From Mycolicibacterium cosmeticum (GTDB taxonomy: Bacteria; Actinomycetota; Actinomycetes; Mycobacteriales; Mycobacteriaceae), in assembly GCF_000613185.1 (NCBI RefSeq), contig NZ_CCBB010000001.1:992001-1056000 (forward strand): a DNA stretch of 64,000 bases. The letters run 5' to 3'. Of the stretch, positions 26,332 through 35,270 are shown piece after piece. Under the pieces are notes generated by a model that did no database searches, was not told the origin of the DNA, and worked only from the letters and a program-made list of their open reading frames with translations. Every line of letters begins with the position of its first letter. Position 1 is the stretch's first letter. The position numbers and the translations under genes are program-made.

Positions 26332-26729
26332 TCAGCCCGACACCCTCTCCGTCAGCGCCCGCACCTCGGACACCAAAGTGTCCAGGCCGGTTCCGGTGGG
26401 GAACACCGCTGCCGCGCCGGCGTCCAACAGTTTCTGCACATCGCCCTGCGGGATGGTGCCCCCGACGACGACGGCGATATCCCCCGCGTCGGCCGCCCGC
26501 AGCGCCTCCACGGTGCGCGCCGTCAGCGCGACGTGGGCTCCCGACAGGATCGAAAGGCCCACCAGCGCAACATCTTCCTGCAGGGCGATGGACACGATGT
26601 CCTCGATGCGCTGCCGGATGCCGGTATAGATGACCTCGAATCCAGCATCGCGCAGGGTACGAGCAACGATCTTGGCGCCGCGATCGTGCCCGTCCAGACC
26701 GGGCTTGGCCACCAGAACGCGGGTGACCA

Positions 26730-26730
<1 letters not shown>
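26332..26730 (-). CDS. B12-binding subunit of an acyl-CoA mutase
   Basis: 132 residues from ATG 26730, sharing one base with the large-subunit stop. The base-off cobalamin motif is complete: GLDGHDRGAK (D-x-H-x-x-G) near residue 14, LVGLSILSGAH (S-x-L) and VVVGGTIP. This is the stand-alone cobalamin subunit found in isobutyryl-CoA, 2-hydroxyisobutyryl-CoA and archaeal methylmalonyl-CoA mutases, whereas typical actinobacterial methylmalonyl-CoA mutase carries the domain fused to the catalytic chain. It pairs with the catalytic subunit encoded just upstream. Confidence 0.93.
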
Positions 26731-28319
<1,589 letters not shown>

Positions 28320-28332
28320 CAGTGGATAACGT

Positions 28333-28360
28333 ACTTGCAAAAAATGAGAATGCCAATACC
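28333..28360 (+). repeat. Copy 1 of a 28-base direct repeat in the mutase/SDR divergent promoter
   Basis: ACTTGC, six A, then TGAGAATGCCAATACC. It matches copy 2 at 28471-28498 at 25 of 28 positions in the same orientation, 138 bases apart. It contains the TGAGAATG half-site of the region's palindromic operators. Copy 1 lies 14 bases from the mutase start codon. Confidence 0.7.
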
Positions 28361-28470
28361 GCGCCTGGGAAACGTGCACGATGCGGGCCTATCGTGCTCT
28401 CCCGGCGCCGCCTCCGCGGCCTTCCACCACCCCCCGGCGGCCGACGTACCTGCCAATGGGTGATTATGGG

Positions 28471-28498
28471 ACTTGCTGAGAATGAGAATGCCAATACC
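28471..28498 (+). repeat. Copy 2 of the 28-base direct repeat
   Basis: ACTTGC, TGAGAA, then TGAGAATGCCAATACC. The half-site TGAGAAT occurs twice overlapping here (28477 and 28483). TACCAT at 28495-28500 could serve as a -10 for the SDR gene at 28527. The 110 bases between the copies hold no other structure I can name. Confidence 0.7.
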
Positions 28499-28526
28499 AT
28501 CGAGGGGTACGAGTCCAGGGAGGCCC

Positions 28527-29363
28527 ATGTCCAGCGCGCACCGTCCATTAGCCGACCGCACCGTGGTGGTGTCCGGCGGCAGCCGCGGCATCGGGCTGGC
28601 CATCGCACTCGGCGCGGCCGCCCAAGGTGCCAATATCGTGCTCCTCGCCAAGACGGCCGAACCCCACCCCAAGCTGCCCGGCACCGTGTACACCGCGGTG
28701 GCCGACGTGGAGGCGGTGGGCGCCAAGGCCGCCGCCGTGGTGGGTGACGTCCGCAAGGAGGACGATGTGCAGCGGGCGATCGACACCGCGGTGCACACCT
28801 TCGGCGGCGTCGACATCGTGATCAACAACGCCAGCGCCATCGCGACGGAAGCCACCGAATCCCTCGCGGCCAAGAAGTTCGACCTCATGATGGACATCAA
28901 CGTGCGGGGTACGTTCCTGCTCACCAAGGCGGCGCTGCCGCACCTGCGGCAATCCCCCAATGCCCACGTGGTCACGCTCGCCCCTCCCCTCAACCTGAAC
29001 CCGCACTGGCTGGGCGCTCACCCGGCCTACACGGTGAGCAAGTACGGCATGACCTTGTTGTCGCTGGGCTGGGCGGCCGAATACGCGGACGCCGGGATCG
29101 GCTTCAGCTGTCTGTGGCCGCAGACCTACATCGCCACCTCGGCGGTGACCAACCTGGCCGACGGCCAGAACATGGTGGCGGCCGCACGGAGCCCGCAGAT
29201 CATGGCCGACGCCGCGGTGCAGATCCTCACCGGACCCGCGAAGGAAGCCAACGGCCAGACCTATATCGACGCCGACGTGCTGGCCGCCGCCGGGATCACC
29301 GACCTGTCCGGATACGGCGGTGGGGACGATCCGATCTGGGATATCTTCGTGGACAAGTCATGA
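28527..29363 (+). CDS. SDR, HSDL2-like short-chain dehydrogenase
   Basis: 278 residues from ATG 28527, with GGGAGG just upstream. VVVSGGSRGIGLAIALGAAAQGANIVLLAKTAEPHPKLPGTVYTA is the typical N-terminus of the HSDL2-type family. NNASAIA follows, then HVVTLAPPLNLNPHWLGAHPAYTVSKYGM with Tyr-Lys in YTVSK near residue 173. The position of the catalytic Ser is taken by LAPP, a variation common in this subgroup. It leads a three-gene operon, with an ATGA overlap into the ligase. It probably acts on an acyl-CoA or alcohol intermediate. Confidence 0.87.
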   Translation: MSSAHRPLADRTVVVSGGSRGIGLAIALGAAAQGANIVLLAKTAEPHPKLPGTVYTAVADVEAVGAKAAAVVGDVRKEDDVQRAIDTAVHTFGGVDIVINNASAIATEATESLAAKKFDLMMDINVRGTFLLTKAALPHLRQSPNAHVVTLAPPLNLNPHWLGAHPAYTVSKYGMTLLSLGWAAEYADAGIGFSCLWPQTYIATSAVTNLADGQNMVAAARSPQIMADAAVQILTGPAKEANGQTYIDADVLAAAGITDLSGYGGGDDPIWDIFVDKS

Positions 29364-30856
29364 GTATCTCACTGCTGCTGGAGATGTCGTCGTCCGCGAA
29401 CCCGGACCGGACGGCGGTGGTGTCGGGTGAGTTGCGCCTGACCGTCGAGGAACTCAGCGTCCACGCCGACGGCGGGGCCGGGGTGATCGCGGCCTCGGGT
29501 GCCGGGCATGTCGCCTACGTCGGCAGCGGCGGCGCACTGCTTCCGCTGCTGTTGTTCTCGGCCGCACGCGCCGGCGTCGCGTTCACCCCACTGAACTACC
29601 GGCTGTCCGCCGACGGGTTGCGCACACTGATCGACCGGCTGCCGGACCCGCTGGTGATCGTCGACGACGACTATCGCGACGCGGTCGGTCTCGGCTACCG
29701 GGTGATCGGTTCCGACGAGTTCGTCGCGCAGGCCCGCACCGCCGAGCCGACTGCCGAGTTCGCCGACCCCGAATCCGTCGCCGTCGTGCTGTTCACCTCA
29801 GGCACCACGTCGCAGCCCAAAGCCGTTGAGCTGACCCACAACAATCTCACCAGTTACATCACCGGGACCGTCGATTTCGACTCGGCCGAGCCCGGCGATG
29901 CCGCCCTGATCTGCGTGCCCCCGTATCACATCGCCGGCGTGAGCGCCGCGCTGTCGAACCTGTATGCCGGGCGCAAGATGGTGTACCTGCCGCATTTCGA
30001 TGCCCGGGAATGGGTGCGTTTGGCGGCGGCCGAGGACGTCACGTCGGCCACGGTGGTGCCGACCATGCTGGATCGCATCGTCGGCGTGCTCGAGGTCGAG
30101 GGCGCCGCGCTGCCGTCCCTGCGCACGTTGGCTTACGGCGGTTCCAAGGTGGCATTGCCCTTGGTACGCAAGGCGCTCGAGTTGCTACCGCACGTCGGGT
30201 TCGTCAACGCCTACGGGTTGACCGAGACCAGCTCCACCATCGCGGTGCTCACCCCCGACGACCACCGGATCGCACTCGGCTCGGCCGGCGGAGCGCCGGC
30301 CAAACGGCTGGCTTCGGTGGGCCGGCCGGTGCCGAGTATCGAGGTGCAGATCCGCGGAGAGGACGGCTCCGTGCTCGGCCCGAACCAAACGGGAGAACTG
30401 TTCGTCCGAGGCGAGCAGGTTTCGGGCCGCTACACCGGGATCGGGTCGGTACTCGATGCGGAAGGCTGGTTTCCCACCAAAGACGTTGCGACCCTTGATG
30501 AGGACGGCTACCTCTACATCGGCGGCCGCTCCGACGACACCATCATCCGCGGCGGGGAGAACATCGCGCCGGCCGAGATCGAGGACGTGCTGGTCGAGCA
30601 TCCCGAGGTGCGGGACTGCGCCGTCGTCGGCGCCGAGGACGCGGAGTGGGGGCAGATCATCGTCGCCGTCGTGGTGCCCGCGGTGGGCGCCGACCCCGAC
30701 CCCGAGGATCTTCGGGCGTTCGTGCGTGCGCAGTTGCGCGGCTCCCGCACCCCGGACCGCGTCGTCTTCCGTGCCGAACTCCCCACCAATGCGACCGGCA
30801 AGGTGCTGCGCCGCGAACTCGTCAGCGAGCTGAACACTTCCAAGGAGCCAGCATGA
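29360..30856 (+). CDS. AMP-forming acyl-CoA synthetase (second ligase of the locus)
   Basis: 498 residues, full ANL length. LFTSGTTSQPKAVELTHNN near residue 151, VNAYGLTETSSTIAVL near 285, TKDVATLDEDGYLYIGGRSDDTIIRGGENIAPAEIEDVL, and the catalytic Lys in LPTNATGKVLRREL near the C-terminus. The glycine-rich P-loop has GTTSQPKA in place of the usual GTTGxPK, still compatible with ATP binding. Translation is coupled to the SDR upstream and to the small unknown gene downstream by ATGA overlaps, so the three products probably act together. Confidence 0.92.
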   Translation: MSISLLLEMSSSANPDRTAVVSGELRLTVEELSVHADGGAGVIAASGAGHVAYVGSGGALLPLLLFSAARAGVAFTPLNYRLSADGLRTLIDRLPDPLVIVDDDYRDAVGLGYRVIGSDEFVAQARTAEPTAEFADPESVAVVLFTSGTTSQPKAVELTHNNLTSYITGTVDFDSAEPGDAALICVPPYHIAGVSAALSNLYAGRKMVYLPHFDAREWVRLAAAEDVTSATVVPTMLDRIVGVLEVEGAALPSLRTLAYGGSKVALPLVRKALELLPHVGFVNAYGLTETSSTIAVLTPDDHRIALGSAGGAPAKRLASVGRPVPSIEVQIRGEDGSVLGPNQTGELFVRGEQVSGRYTGIGSVLDAEGWFPTKDVATLDEDGYLYIGGRSDDTIIRGGENIAPAEIEDVLVEHPEVRDCAVVGAEDAEWGQIIVAVVVPAVGADPDPEDLRAFVRAQLRGSRTPDRVVFRAELPTNATGKVLRRELVSELNTSKEPA

Positions 30857-31155
30857 TCAAGAACGGCACCCGCCTGCAGAGCCAGGTCTGTGACACCCAG
30901 GTGATCGTGGTGCGCAGCAGTGACAGTCTCGATGACCTGCGTGCTGGCGGCGCCCCGATGGTGCCCGTGGGTGCAGCGGTCGCGGACGGCTTGGCGTTGG
31001 ACCCGACGCTGTCCGACGGGAATCTCATGGGCAAACGTTACGTCGACGGCAGCGGTGCCGAGGTGCTGGTGACCAAGGCCGGGGCGGGCACGCTGAGCGT
31101 CGGCGCCACCCCGCTGAGCGTCAAGGAGGCCAAGCCGCTGCCCGCCAGCGACTGA
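30853..31155 (+). CDS. Small conserved protein of unknown function coupled to an acyl-CoA synthetase
   Basis: 100 residues, ATGA-coupled to the ligase. I do not recognise a named domain. It has no signal peptide or membrane segment. It begins MIKNGTRLQSQVCDTQVIVVR, has a GGAPMVPVG turn and ends in short beta-like strands (RYVDGSGAEVLVTKAGAGTLSVGATPLSVKEAK). The pattern suggests a compact all-beta protein with one cysteine. Strict coupling to an AMP ligase suggests a carrier, cofactor-handling or regulatory partner; this is inference. A terminator-like hairpin follows immediately. Confidence 0.75.
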   Translation: MIKNGTRLQSQVCDTQVIVVRSSDSLDDLRAGGAPMVPVGAAVADGLALDPTLSDGNLMGKRYVDGSGAEVLVTKAGAGTLSVGATPLSVKEAKPLPASD

Positions 31156-31159
31156 GCCG

Positions 31160-31184
31160 CCGAACGGGAATTATTCCCGTTCGG
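31160..31184. terminator. Stem-loop terminator after the SDR-ligase-small protein operon
   Basis: Perfect 12-base arms CCGAACGGGAAT/ATTCCCGTTCGG around one T, starting 5 bases after the stop codon. No T-run follows, as is common in mycobacteria. Confidence 0.75.
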
Positions 31185-31217
31185 GGAATCTGTGACTTTC
31201 TCCTCGCCGGTCGGCAT

Positions 31218-31232
31218 CTCAAGCAGCTTGAG
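31218..31232. promoter_or_regulatory. Short palindrome CTCAAG-CAG-CTTGAG upstream of the membrane-protein gene
   Basis: Perfect 6-base arms 79 bases upstream of the gene at 31311. It could be an operator or part of the leader RNA; no regulator is adjacent. Confidence 0.35.
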
Positions 31233-31310
31233 GTACCGTCTTCAGGTCATCGGCGAGTCGGTGCCTGCGCGGCCGCTTGCCAATCTGACGGCGGGGCAAA
31301 GGAACAGCGT

Positions 31311-31757
31311 ATGGATTCCAGGACGTTCGGTGATCTGGCGGTGATCGCCTTCGTGGGGCTTCTGGTGTTCGCGACGGGCATGTTCGTCCATACCCGCCGA
31401 TTACGACTTCGGCCGATATCGGCTTTCGGTGAAGAAGTCGGCGGCACCAAGGCGATGCTCAACAAGGTACGCAAGCTGGAGCCGATGACCCCCGATGAGC
31501 TCGACTTCGCCAAACAAGCTATCGCCGATCGCAGTTCATTGCTTGCCTTCTCGATTCCCGCCGCCATCTTCAGCCTCGGCTGCTTCTACGTGCTGGGCAG
31601 CCTGGAGCACCTGCACGGGGCCACCCCGTCGGAGCGGACCTTCCTGGGGGTGATCCCGATGTTCTCGTCGCTGAACATCACCATGCAGATCCTGCGGAAC
31701 AAGGCCCTCAAACGCCGCATCCCCCGGGTCCCGGTGGTGACCCCCGAACCGGCCTGA
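31311..31757 (+). CDS. Small membrane protein of unknown function
   Basis: 148 residues from ATG 31311. Three probable membrane segments: VIAFVGLLVFATGMFV near residues 10-26, LLAFSIPAAIFSLGCFYVLG near 75-95 and FLGVIPMFSSLNITMQIL near 108-126. A basic tail RNKALKRRIPRVPVV probably sits in the cytoplasm. No enzymatic motif is visible and I do not recognise a family. It stands alone between a terminator and the MmpS operator. Confidence 0.75.
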   Translation: MDSRTFGDLAVIAFVGLLVFATGMFVHTRRLRLRPISAFGEEVGGTKAMLNKVRKLEPMTPDELDFAKQAIADRSSLLAFSIPAAIFSLGCFYVLGSLEHLHGATPSERTFLGVIPMFSSLNITMQILRNKALKRRIPRVPVVTPEPA

Positions 31758-31822
31758 CAGCCGATTCACAGGTTTCGAACCTTCGATAGATCGTGAAAGC
31801 ACTGGTAATGTTCATCGGTCCA

Positions 31823-31843
31823 TATATCAACATGGTTGATATA
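31823..31843. promoter_or_regulatory. Palindromic operator TATATCAAC-ATG-GTTGATATA upstream of mmpS-mmpL
   Basis: Perfect 9-base arms with a 3-base spacer, 44 bases before the chosen mmpS start. The form is that of a TetR operator; no TetR gene is adjacent, so the regulator is encoded elsewhere. Confidence 0.75.
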
Positions 31844-31887
31844 GCTCCGCGTCGTCCGTTATGCCGGGGACGCCGAAAGGTGTTGTG

Positions 31888-32331
31888 GTGAGGCCTCAGC
31901 CATCTGGTCGGACCATGCTGGTGCGCGGGTGGATGCCGTTGGTGACCGTGATCGCCCTCGGCATCGGCGCGCTGTGCATGTGGAAGGTCCATGAGATGTC
32001 CGCGCCCGGACCCGTCGTCGCGGTGAACCTGCCGCAGGCGCCGCCGGAATTCACCCCGAAGAAGCTGACCTACGAGTTGTACGGGTCGGCCGGCAGCGGC
32101 GGGATCGTCTCCTATGTCGATATCGAGGGGCATCCGCACCAGGAAGACCTGACCGATCTGCCGTGGTCGCACGACGAGACGACGACCCTGACCGTGGTGT
32201 CCGGCAGCCTGTCCGCACAGGTGCGAGGCGGCCAGGTCGGGTGCCGCATCCTGGTCAACGACGTTGTGCGCGACGAGCATTCCGACGACCGCCAGGACGC
32301 CAACGTCACCTGCCGGGTGAAGTCGGCATGA
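31888..32331 (+). CDS. mmpS: MmpS-family membrane accessory protein
   Basis: 147 residues from GTG 31888, chosen because AAAGG (31876-31880) lies 7 bases upstream; an ATG at 31861 has no ribosome site. One N-terminal membrane anchor (WMPLVTVIALGIGALCMW) precedes a periplasmic beta-rich domain with VTYELYGS-like KLTYELYGSAGSGGIVSYVDIEGHP and CRILVNDVVRDEHSDDRQDANVTCRVKSA, the MmpS signature with two cysteines. It partners the RND transporter encoded 7 bases downstream. Confidence 0.92.
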   Translation: MRPQPSGRTMLVRGWMPLVTVIALGIGALCMWKVHEMSAPGPVVAVNLPQAPPEFTPKKLTYELYGSAGSGGIVSYVDIEGHPHQEDLTDLPWSHDETTTLTVVSGSLSAQVRGGQVGCRILVNDVVRDEHSDDRQDANVTCRVKSA

Positions 32332-32338
32332 GCGCCGC

Positions 32339-35197
32339 ATGAGCGCCCACCGGGCCGGCCGGCCGTTCTTCGCCAGGATGGTGCGCGTCCTGGCGGTTCC
32401 CATCATCGTGTTCTGGGCGATCCTGGCCGTGTGCACCAACACCTTCGTCCCGCAGGTGGAACGGGTGGCCGAGGAGCTCGCCGGTCCGCTGGTGCCGCAC
32501 TACGCCCCGTCCCAGGTCGCCATGCTGCAGATCGGGCAAAAGTTCCAGGAGTCCACCTCCACCAGCATGACCATGCTGGTGCTGGAGGCCGATCACCCCC
32601 TGGCCGACGCCGACCACCAGTACTACGACGACCTGGTGCGCCGGCTGCGCGCCGACACCGCGCACGTGCAGTACGTGATGGACACCTGGGGCCGGCCGAT
32701 CACAGCGGCCGGCGCCCAGAGCCTGGACGGCAAGTCCGCCTATGTGCTGCTGCGACTGGCCGGTGACATTGGGCAGATCCAGGCCAACGACTCCGTCAAC
32801 GCGGTGCGGGATATCGTCGCGAAAGACAGTCCGCCACAGGGACTGAAGGTCTATGTCAGCGGTGCGGCTCCGCTGGCGGCGGACACCGTGAACATCGCGA
32901 ATTCCAGCCTGAACAACATCACCATCGTCACGATCTTCCTGATCATCTTCATGCTGCTGCTGGTCTACCGTTCCATCACGACGCTGCTGGTGCCGTTGTT
33001 CGGGGTGCTGGTGCTCATGCTGGCCGCCAAGGGCGTGATCGCGACGCTGGGGCATTTCGGGTACATCGAGCTGTCCTCCTTCGCCGTCAACATGGTCGTC
33101 TCGCTGACGTTGGGCGCGGGCACCGATTACGGCATCTTCCTGCTGGGCCGCTATCACGAGGCCCGCCTGAACGGTGAGACCCGCGAGGACGCCTACTACT
33201 CCGCCTACCGCGGTGTATCGCACGTCATCATCGGATCCGGGCTGACGATCGCCGGGGCCTGCTTCTGCCTGAGTTTCGCGCGGCTGAACTACTTCCACAC
33301 CATGGGTCCCGCGGTGGCGATCAGCATGGTGCTCACCATCACCGGTGCGCTCACCCTGGTGCCCGCCCTGCTGAGCCTCGGCAGCCTGTTCGGCCTGTTC
33401 GATCCCAAACGCAAGGTCAAGGCCCGGCTCTACCGGCGCATCGGCACCAGCGTGGTCCGGTGGCCCAAGCCCATCCTGGTCGCCGCCGTCACCATCGTCT
33501 CGCTCGGCGCGGTGTTCGTCCCCACCTACCGGGTCAGTTACGACGACCGCGCCTACCAACCGACCGACGCCCCGGCCAATCAGGGGTTCCAGGCCGCCGA
33601 CCGGCACTTCCCGCAGAGCAAGCTGTTCAGCGAGATGCTGATGATCGAGTCCGACCACGACATGCGCAACTCGGCGGACTTCATCTCGCTCGACCGTGCC
33701 GCCAAGGCGCTGATGCGCCTGCCCGGCGTGGCGATGGTACAGAGCATCACCCGACCGATGGGCCGGGCCCTCGAACACGCCAGCCTGCCTTACCTTTTCA
33801 CCACCCAGGGCAGCGGCAACGGGATGCAGCTACCGTTCGTTCGCCAGTCCAACAGCAATACCGACCAGCAGGCGCAGATCATGGCGCACACCATCACGGT
33901 GCTGCAGAAGATGATCGCGCTGACGCAGAACCTGGCCGACGAGATGCACAACACCGTGGTCACCATGGAGGACATGCAGCAGGTCACCGACCAGATGAAT
34001 TCCGAGGTCGCCAACCTGGATGACTTCATGCGCCCGCTGCGCAACTACTTCTATTGGGAACCGCACTGTTTCGACATCCCCGCATGTTGGGCCTTCCGTT
34101 CCCTGTTCGACATGCTCGACAGCGTGGACAGTCTGGCCAGTGACATCAAGGACGCGGTCGCGTCGTTGGAGGTTGTCGACAAGCTGCTGCCCCAGCTGGT
34201 TTCGCAACTGAAGATCATGGCCGACGACATGCAGGGCCTGCAGGCGCTGATCGTCAACACCTACGGGCCGTCGAACATCCAGGCCGACAACACCGATCAG
34301 ACCTTCGACGACATGATCAACGTCGGCAACGACTTCGACACCGCACGCAGCGACGACTTCTTCTACATTCCGCGGGAGGCTTTCGACAACGAGGACATCA
34401 AGACCGGCATGCAGTTGATGATGTCGCCGGACGGAAAGGCCGCTCGCCTCATCGTCACCCATGAAGGCAATGCCATGGGGCAGGAAGGGATCGATCACGT
34501 CCAGCAGTTCCCCGACGCCATCAAGGTGGCACTCAAGGAGACCTCGCTGGCAGGTGCGAAGATCTACATCGGCGGGTCGGGGTCGAACAACCGGGACATC
34601 CAGGAGTACGCCAAGTCCGATCTGCTCATCGCGGCGATCGCGGCGTTCGTGCTGATCTTCCTCATCATGATGTTCATCACGCGAAGCCTGGTGGCCGCCT
34701 TGGTGATTCCCGGCACGGTGGCGTTCTCGTTCGCCGGCGCATTCGGGTTGTCCGTGCTGATCTGGCAGCACCTGATCGGCTTGCCACTGCACTGGCTGAT
34801 CCTGCCGCTGACGTTCATCATCCTGGTGGCGGTCGGTTCCGACTACAACCTGTTGCTGATCGCCAGGTTGAAGGAGGAGGTGCACGCCGGGATCAACACC
34901 GGTCTGGTCCGCGCGCTCGGCAGCACCGGTGGCGTGGTGACCTCGGCCGGGTTGGTGTTCGCGTTCACCATGCTGGCCATGCTCTCCAGCGATCTGCGCA
35001 CCATCGGCCAGGTCGGGTCGACGGTGTGCATCGGGTTGCTGCTCGACACCTTGATCGTGCGGTCCTTCATCGTGCCGTGCCTGGTGCGACTGCTCGGCCC
35101 GTGGTTCTGGTGGCCGACGTTCATCCGGCAACGTCCGCTGCCTCCGCGCCTGCGCGCACGGTCGACACCCGTGGACCCGGCGACCACGCCCGTGTGA
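32339..35197 (+). CDS. mmpL: MmpL-family RND lipid/small-molecule transporter
   Basis: 952 residues, typical MmpL length. Membrane segments lie near residues 15-35, 195-345 (including MVVSLTLGAGTDYGIFLLGRYHEA) and 760-930 (LILPLTFIILVAVGSDYNLLLIARLKEEV); the GTDYGIF and GSDYNLL blocks carry the proton-relay Asp-Tyr pairs of MmpL proteins. Two large periplasmic domains intervene, the second with helical, coiled-coil-like stretches (TITVLQKMIALTQNLADEMHNTVVTMEDMQQVTDQM). It exports lipids or siderophore-like compounds, or confers drug efflux. With MmpS it is controlled from the 31823 palindrome. Confidence 0.94.
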   Translation: MSAHRAGRPFFARMVRVLAVPIIVFWAILAVCTNTFVPQVERVAEELAGPLVPHYAPSQVAMLQIGQKFQESTSTSMTMLVLEADHPLADADHQYYDDLVRRLRADTAHVQYVMDTWGRPITAAGAQSLDGKSAYVLLRLAGDIGQIQANDSVNAVRDIVAKDSPPQGLKVYVSGAAPLAADTVNIANSSLNNITIVTIFLIIFMLLLVYRSITTLLVPLFGVLVLMLAAKGVIATLGHFGYIELSSFAVNMVVSLTLGAGTDYGIFLLGRYHEARLNGETREDAYYSAYRGVSHVIIGSGLTIAGACFCLSFARLNYFHTMGPAVAISMVLTITGALTLVPALLSLGSLFGLFDPKRKVKARLYRRIGTSVVRWPKPILVAAVTIVSLGAVFVPTYRVSYDDRAYQPTDAPANQGFQAADRHFPQSKLFSEMLMIESDHDMRNSADFISLDRAAKALMRLPGVAMVQSITRPMGRALEHASLPYLFTTQGSGNGMQLPFVRQSNSNTDQQAQIMAHTITVLQKMIALTQNLADEMHNTVVTMEDMQQVTDQMNSEVANLDDFMRPLRNYFYWEPHCFDIPACWAFRSLFDMLDSVDSLASDIKDAVASLEVVDKLLPQLVSQLKIMADDMQGLQALIVNTYGPSNIQADNTDQTFDDMINVGNDFDTARSDDFFYIPREAFDNEDIKTGMQLMMSPDGKAARLIVTHEGNAMGQEGIDHVQQFPDAIKVALKETSLAGAKIYIGGSGSNNRDIQEYAKSDLLIAAIAAFVLIFLIMMFITRSLVAALVIPGTVAFSFAGAFGLSVLIWQHLIGLPLHWLILPLTFIILVAVGSDYNLLLIARLKEEVHAGINTGLVRALGSTGGVVTSAGLVFAFTMLAMLSSDLRTIGQVGSTVCIGLLLDTLIVRSFIVPCLVRLLGPWFWWPTFIRQRPLPPRLRARSTPVDPATTPV

Positions 35198-35210
35198 CCG
35201 CGCAAAGCCG

Positions 35211-35256
35211 CAACGTCACTGCTAAGTATAGTGCTCTATACTTAGCGGTGACGTTG
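35211..35256. promoter_or_regulatory. 46-base near-perfect inverted repeat in front of the carboxylic acid reductase
   Basis: 21-base arms (35211-35231 and 35236-35256) pair at 20 of 21 positions around TGCT. It ends 14 bases before the CAR start. The arms include CTAAGTATAG/CTATACTTAG and AACGTCAC/GTGACGTT blocks. A TATACT inside the right arm could be a -10 element. It is either a double operator or a terminator after mmpL. Confidence 0.75.
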
Positions 35257-35270
35257 ACGAAAGGTGCGCC

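Noticed and set aside
28333..28498. Two-copy 28-base repeat as a CRISPR unit or attachment site
   Set aside because: Only two copies, no cas or integrase gene, and they overlap promoter half-sites.
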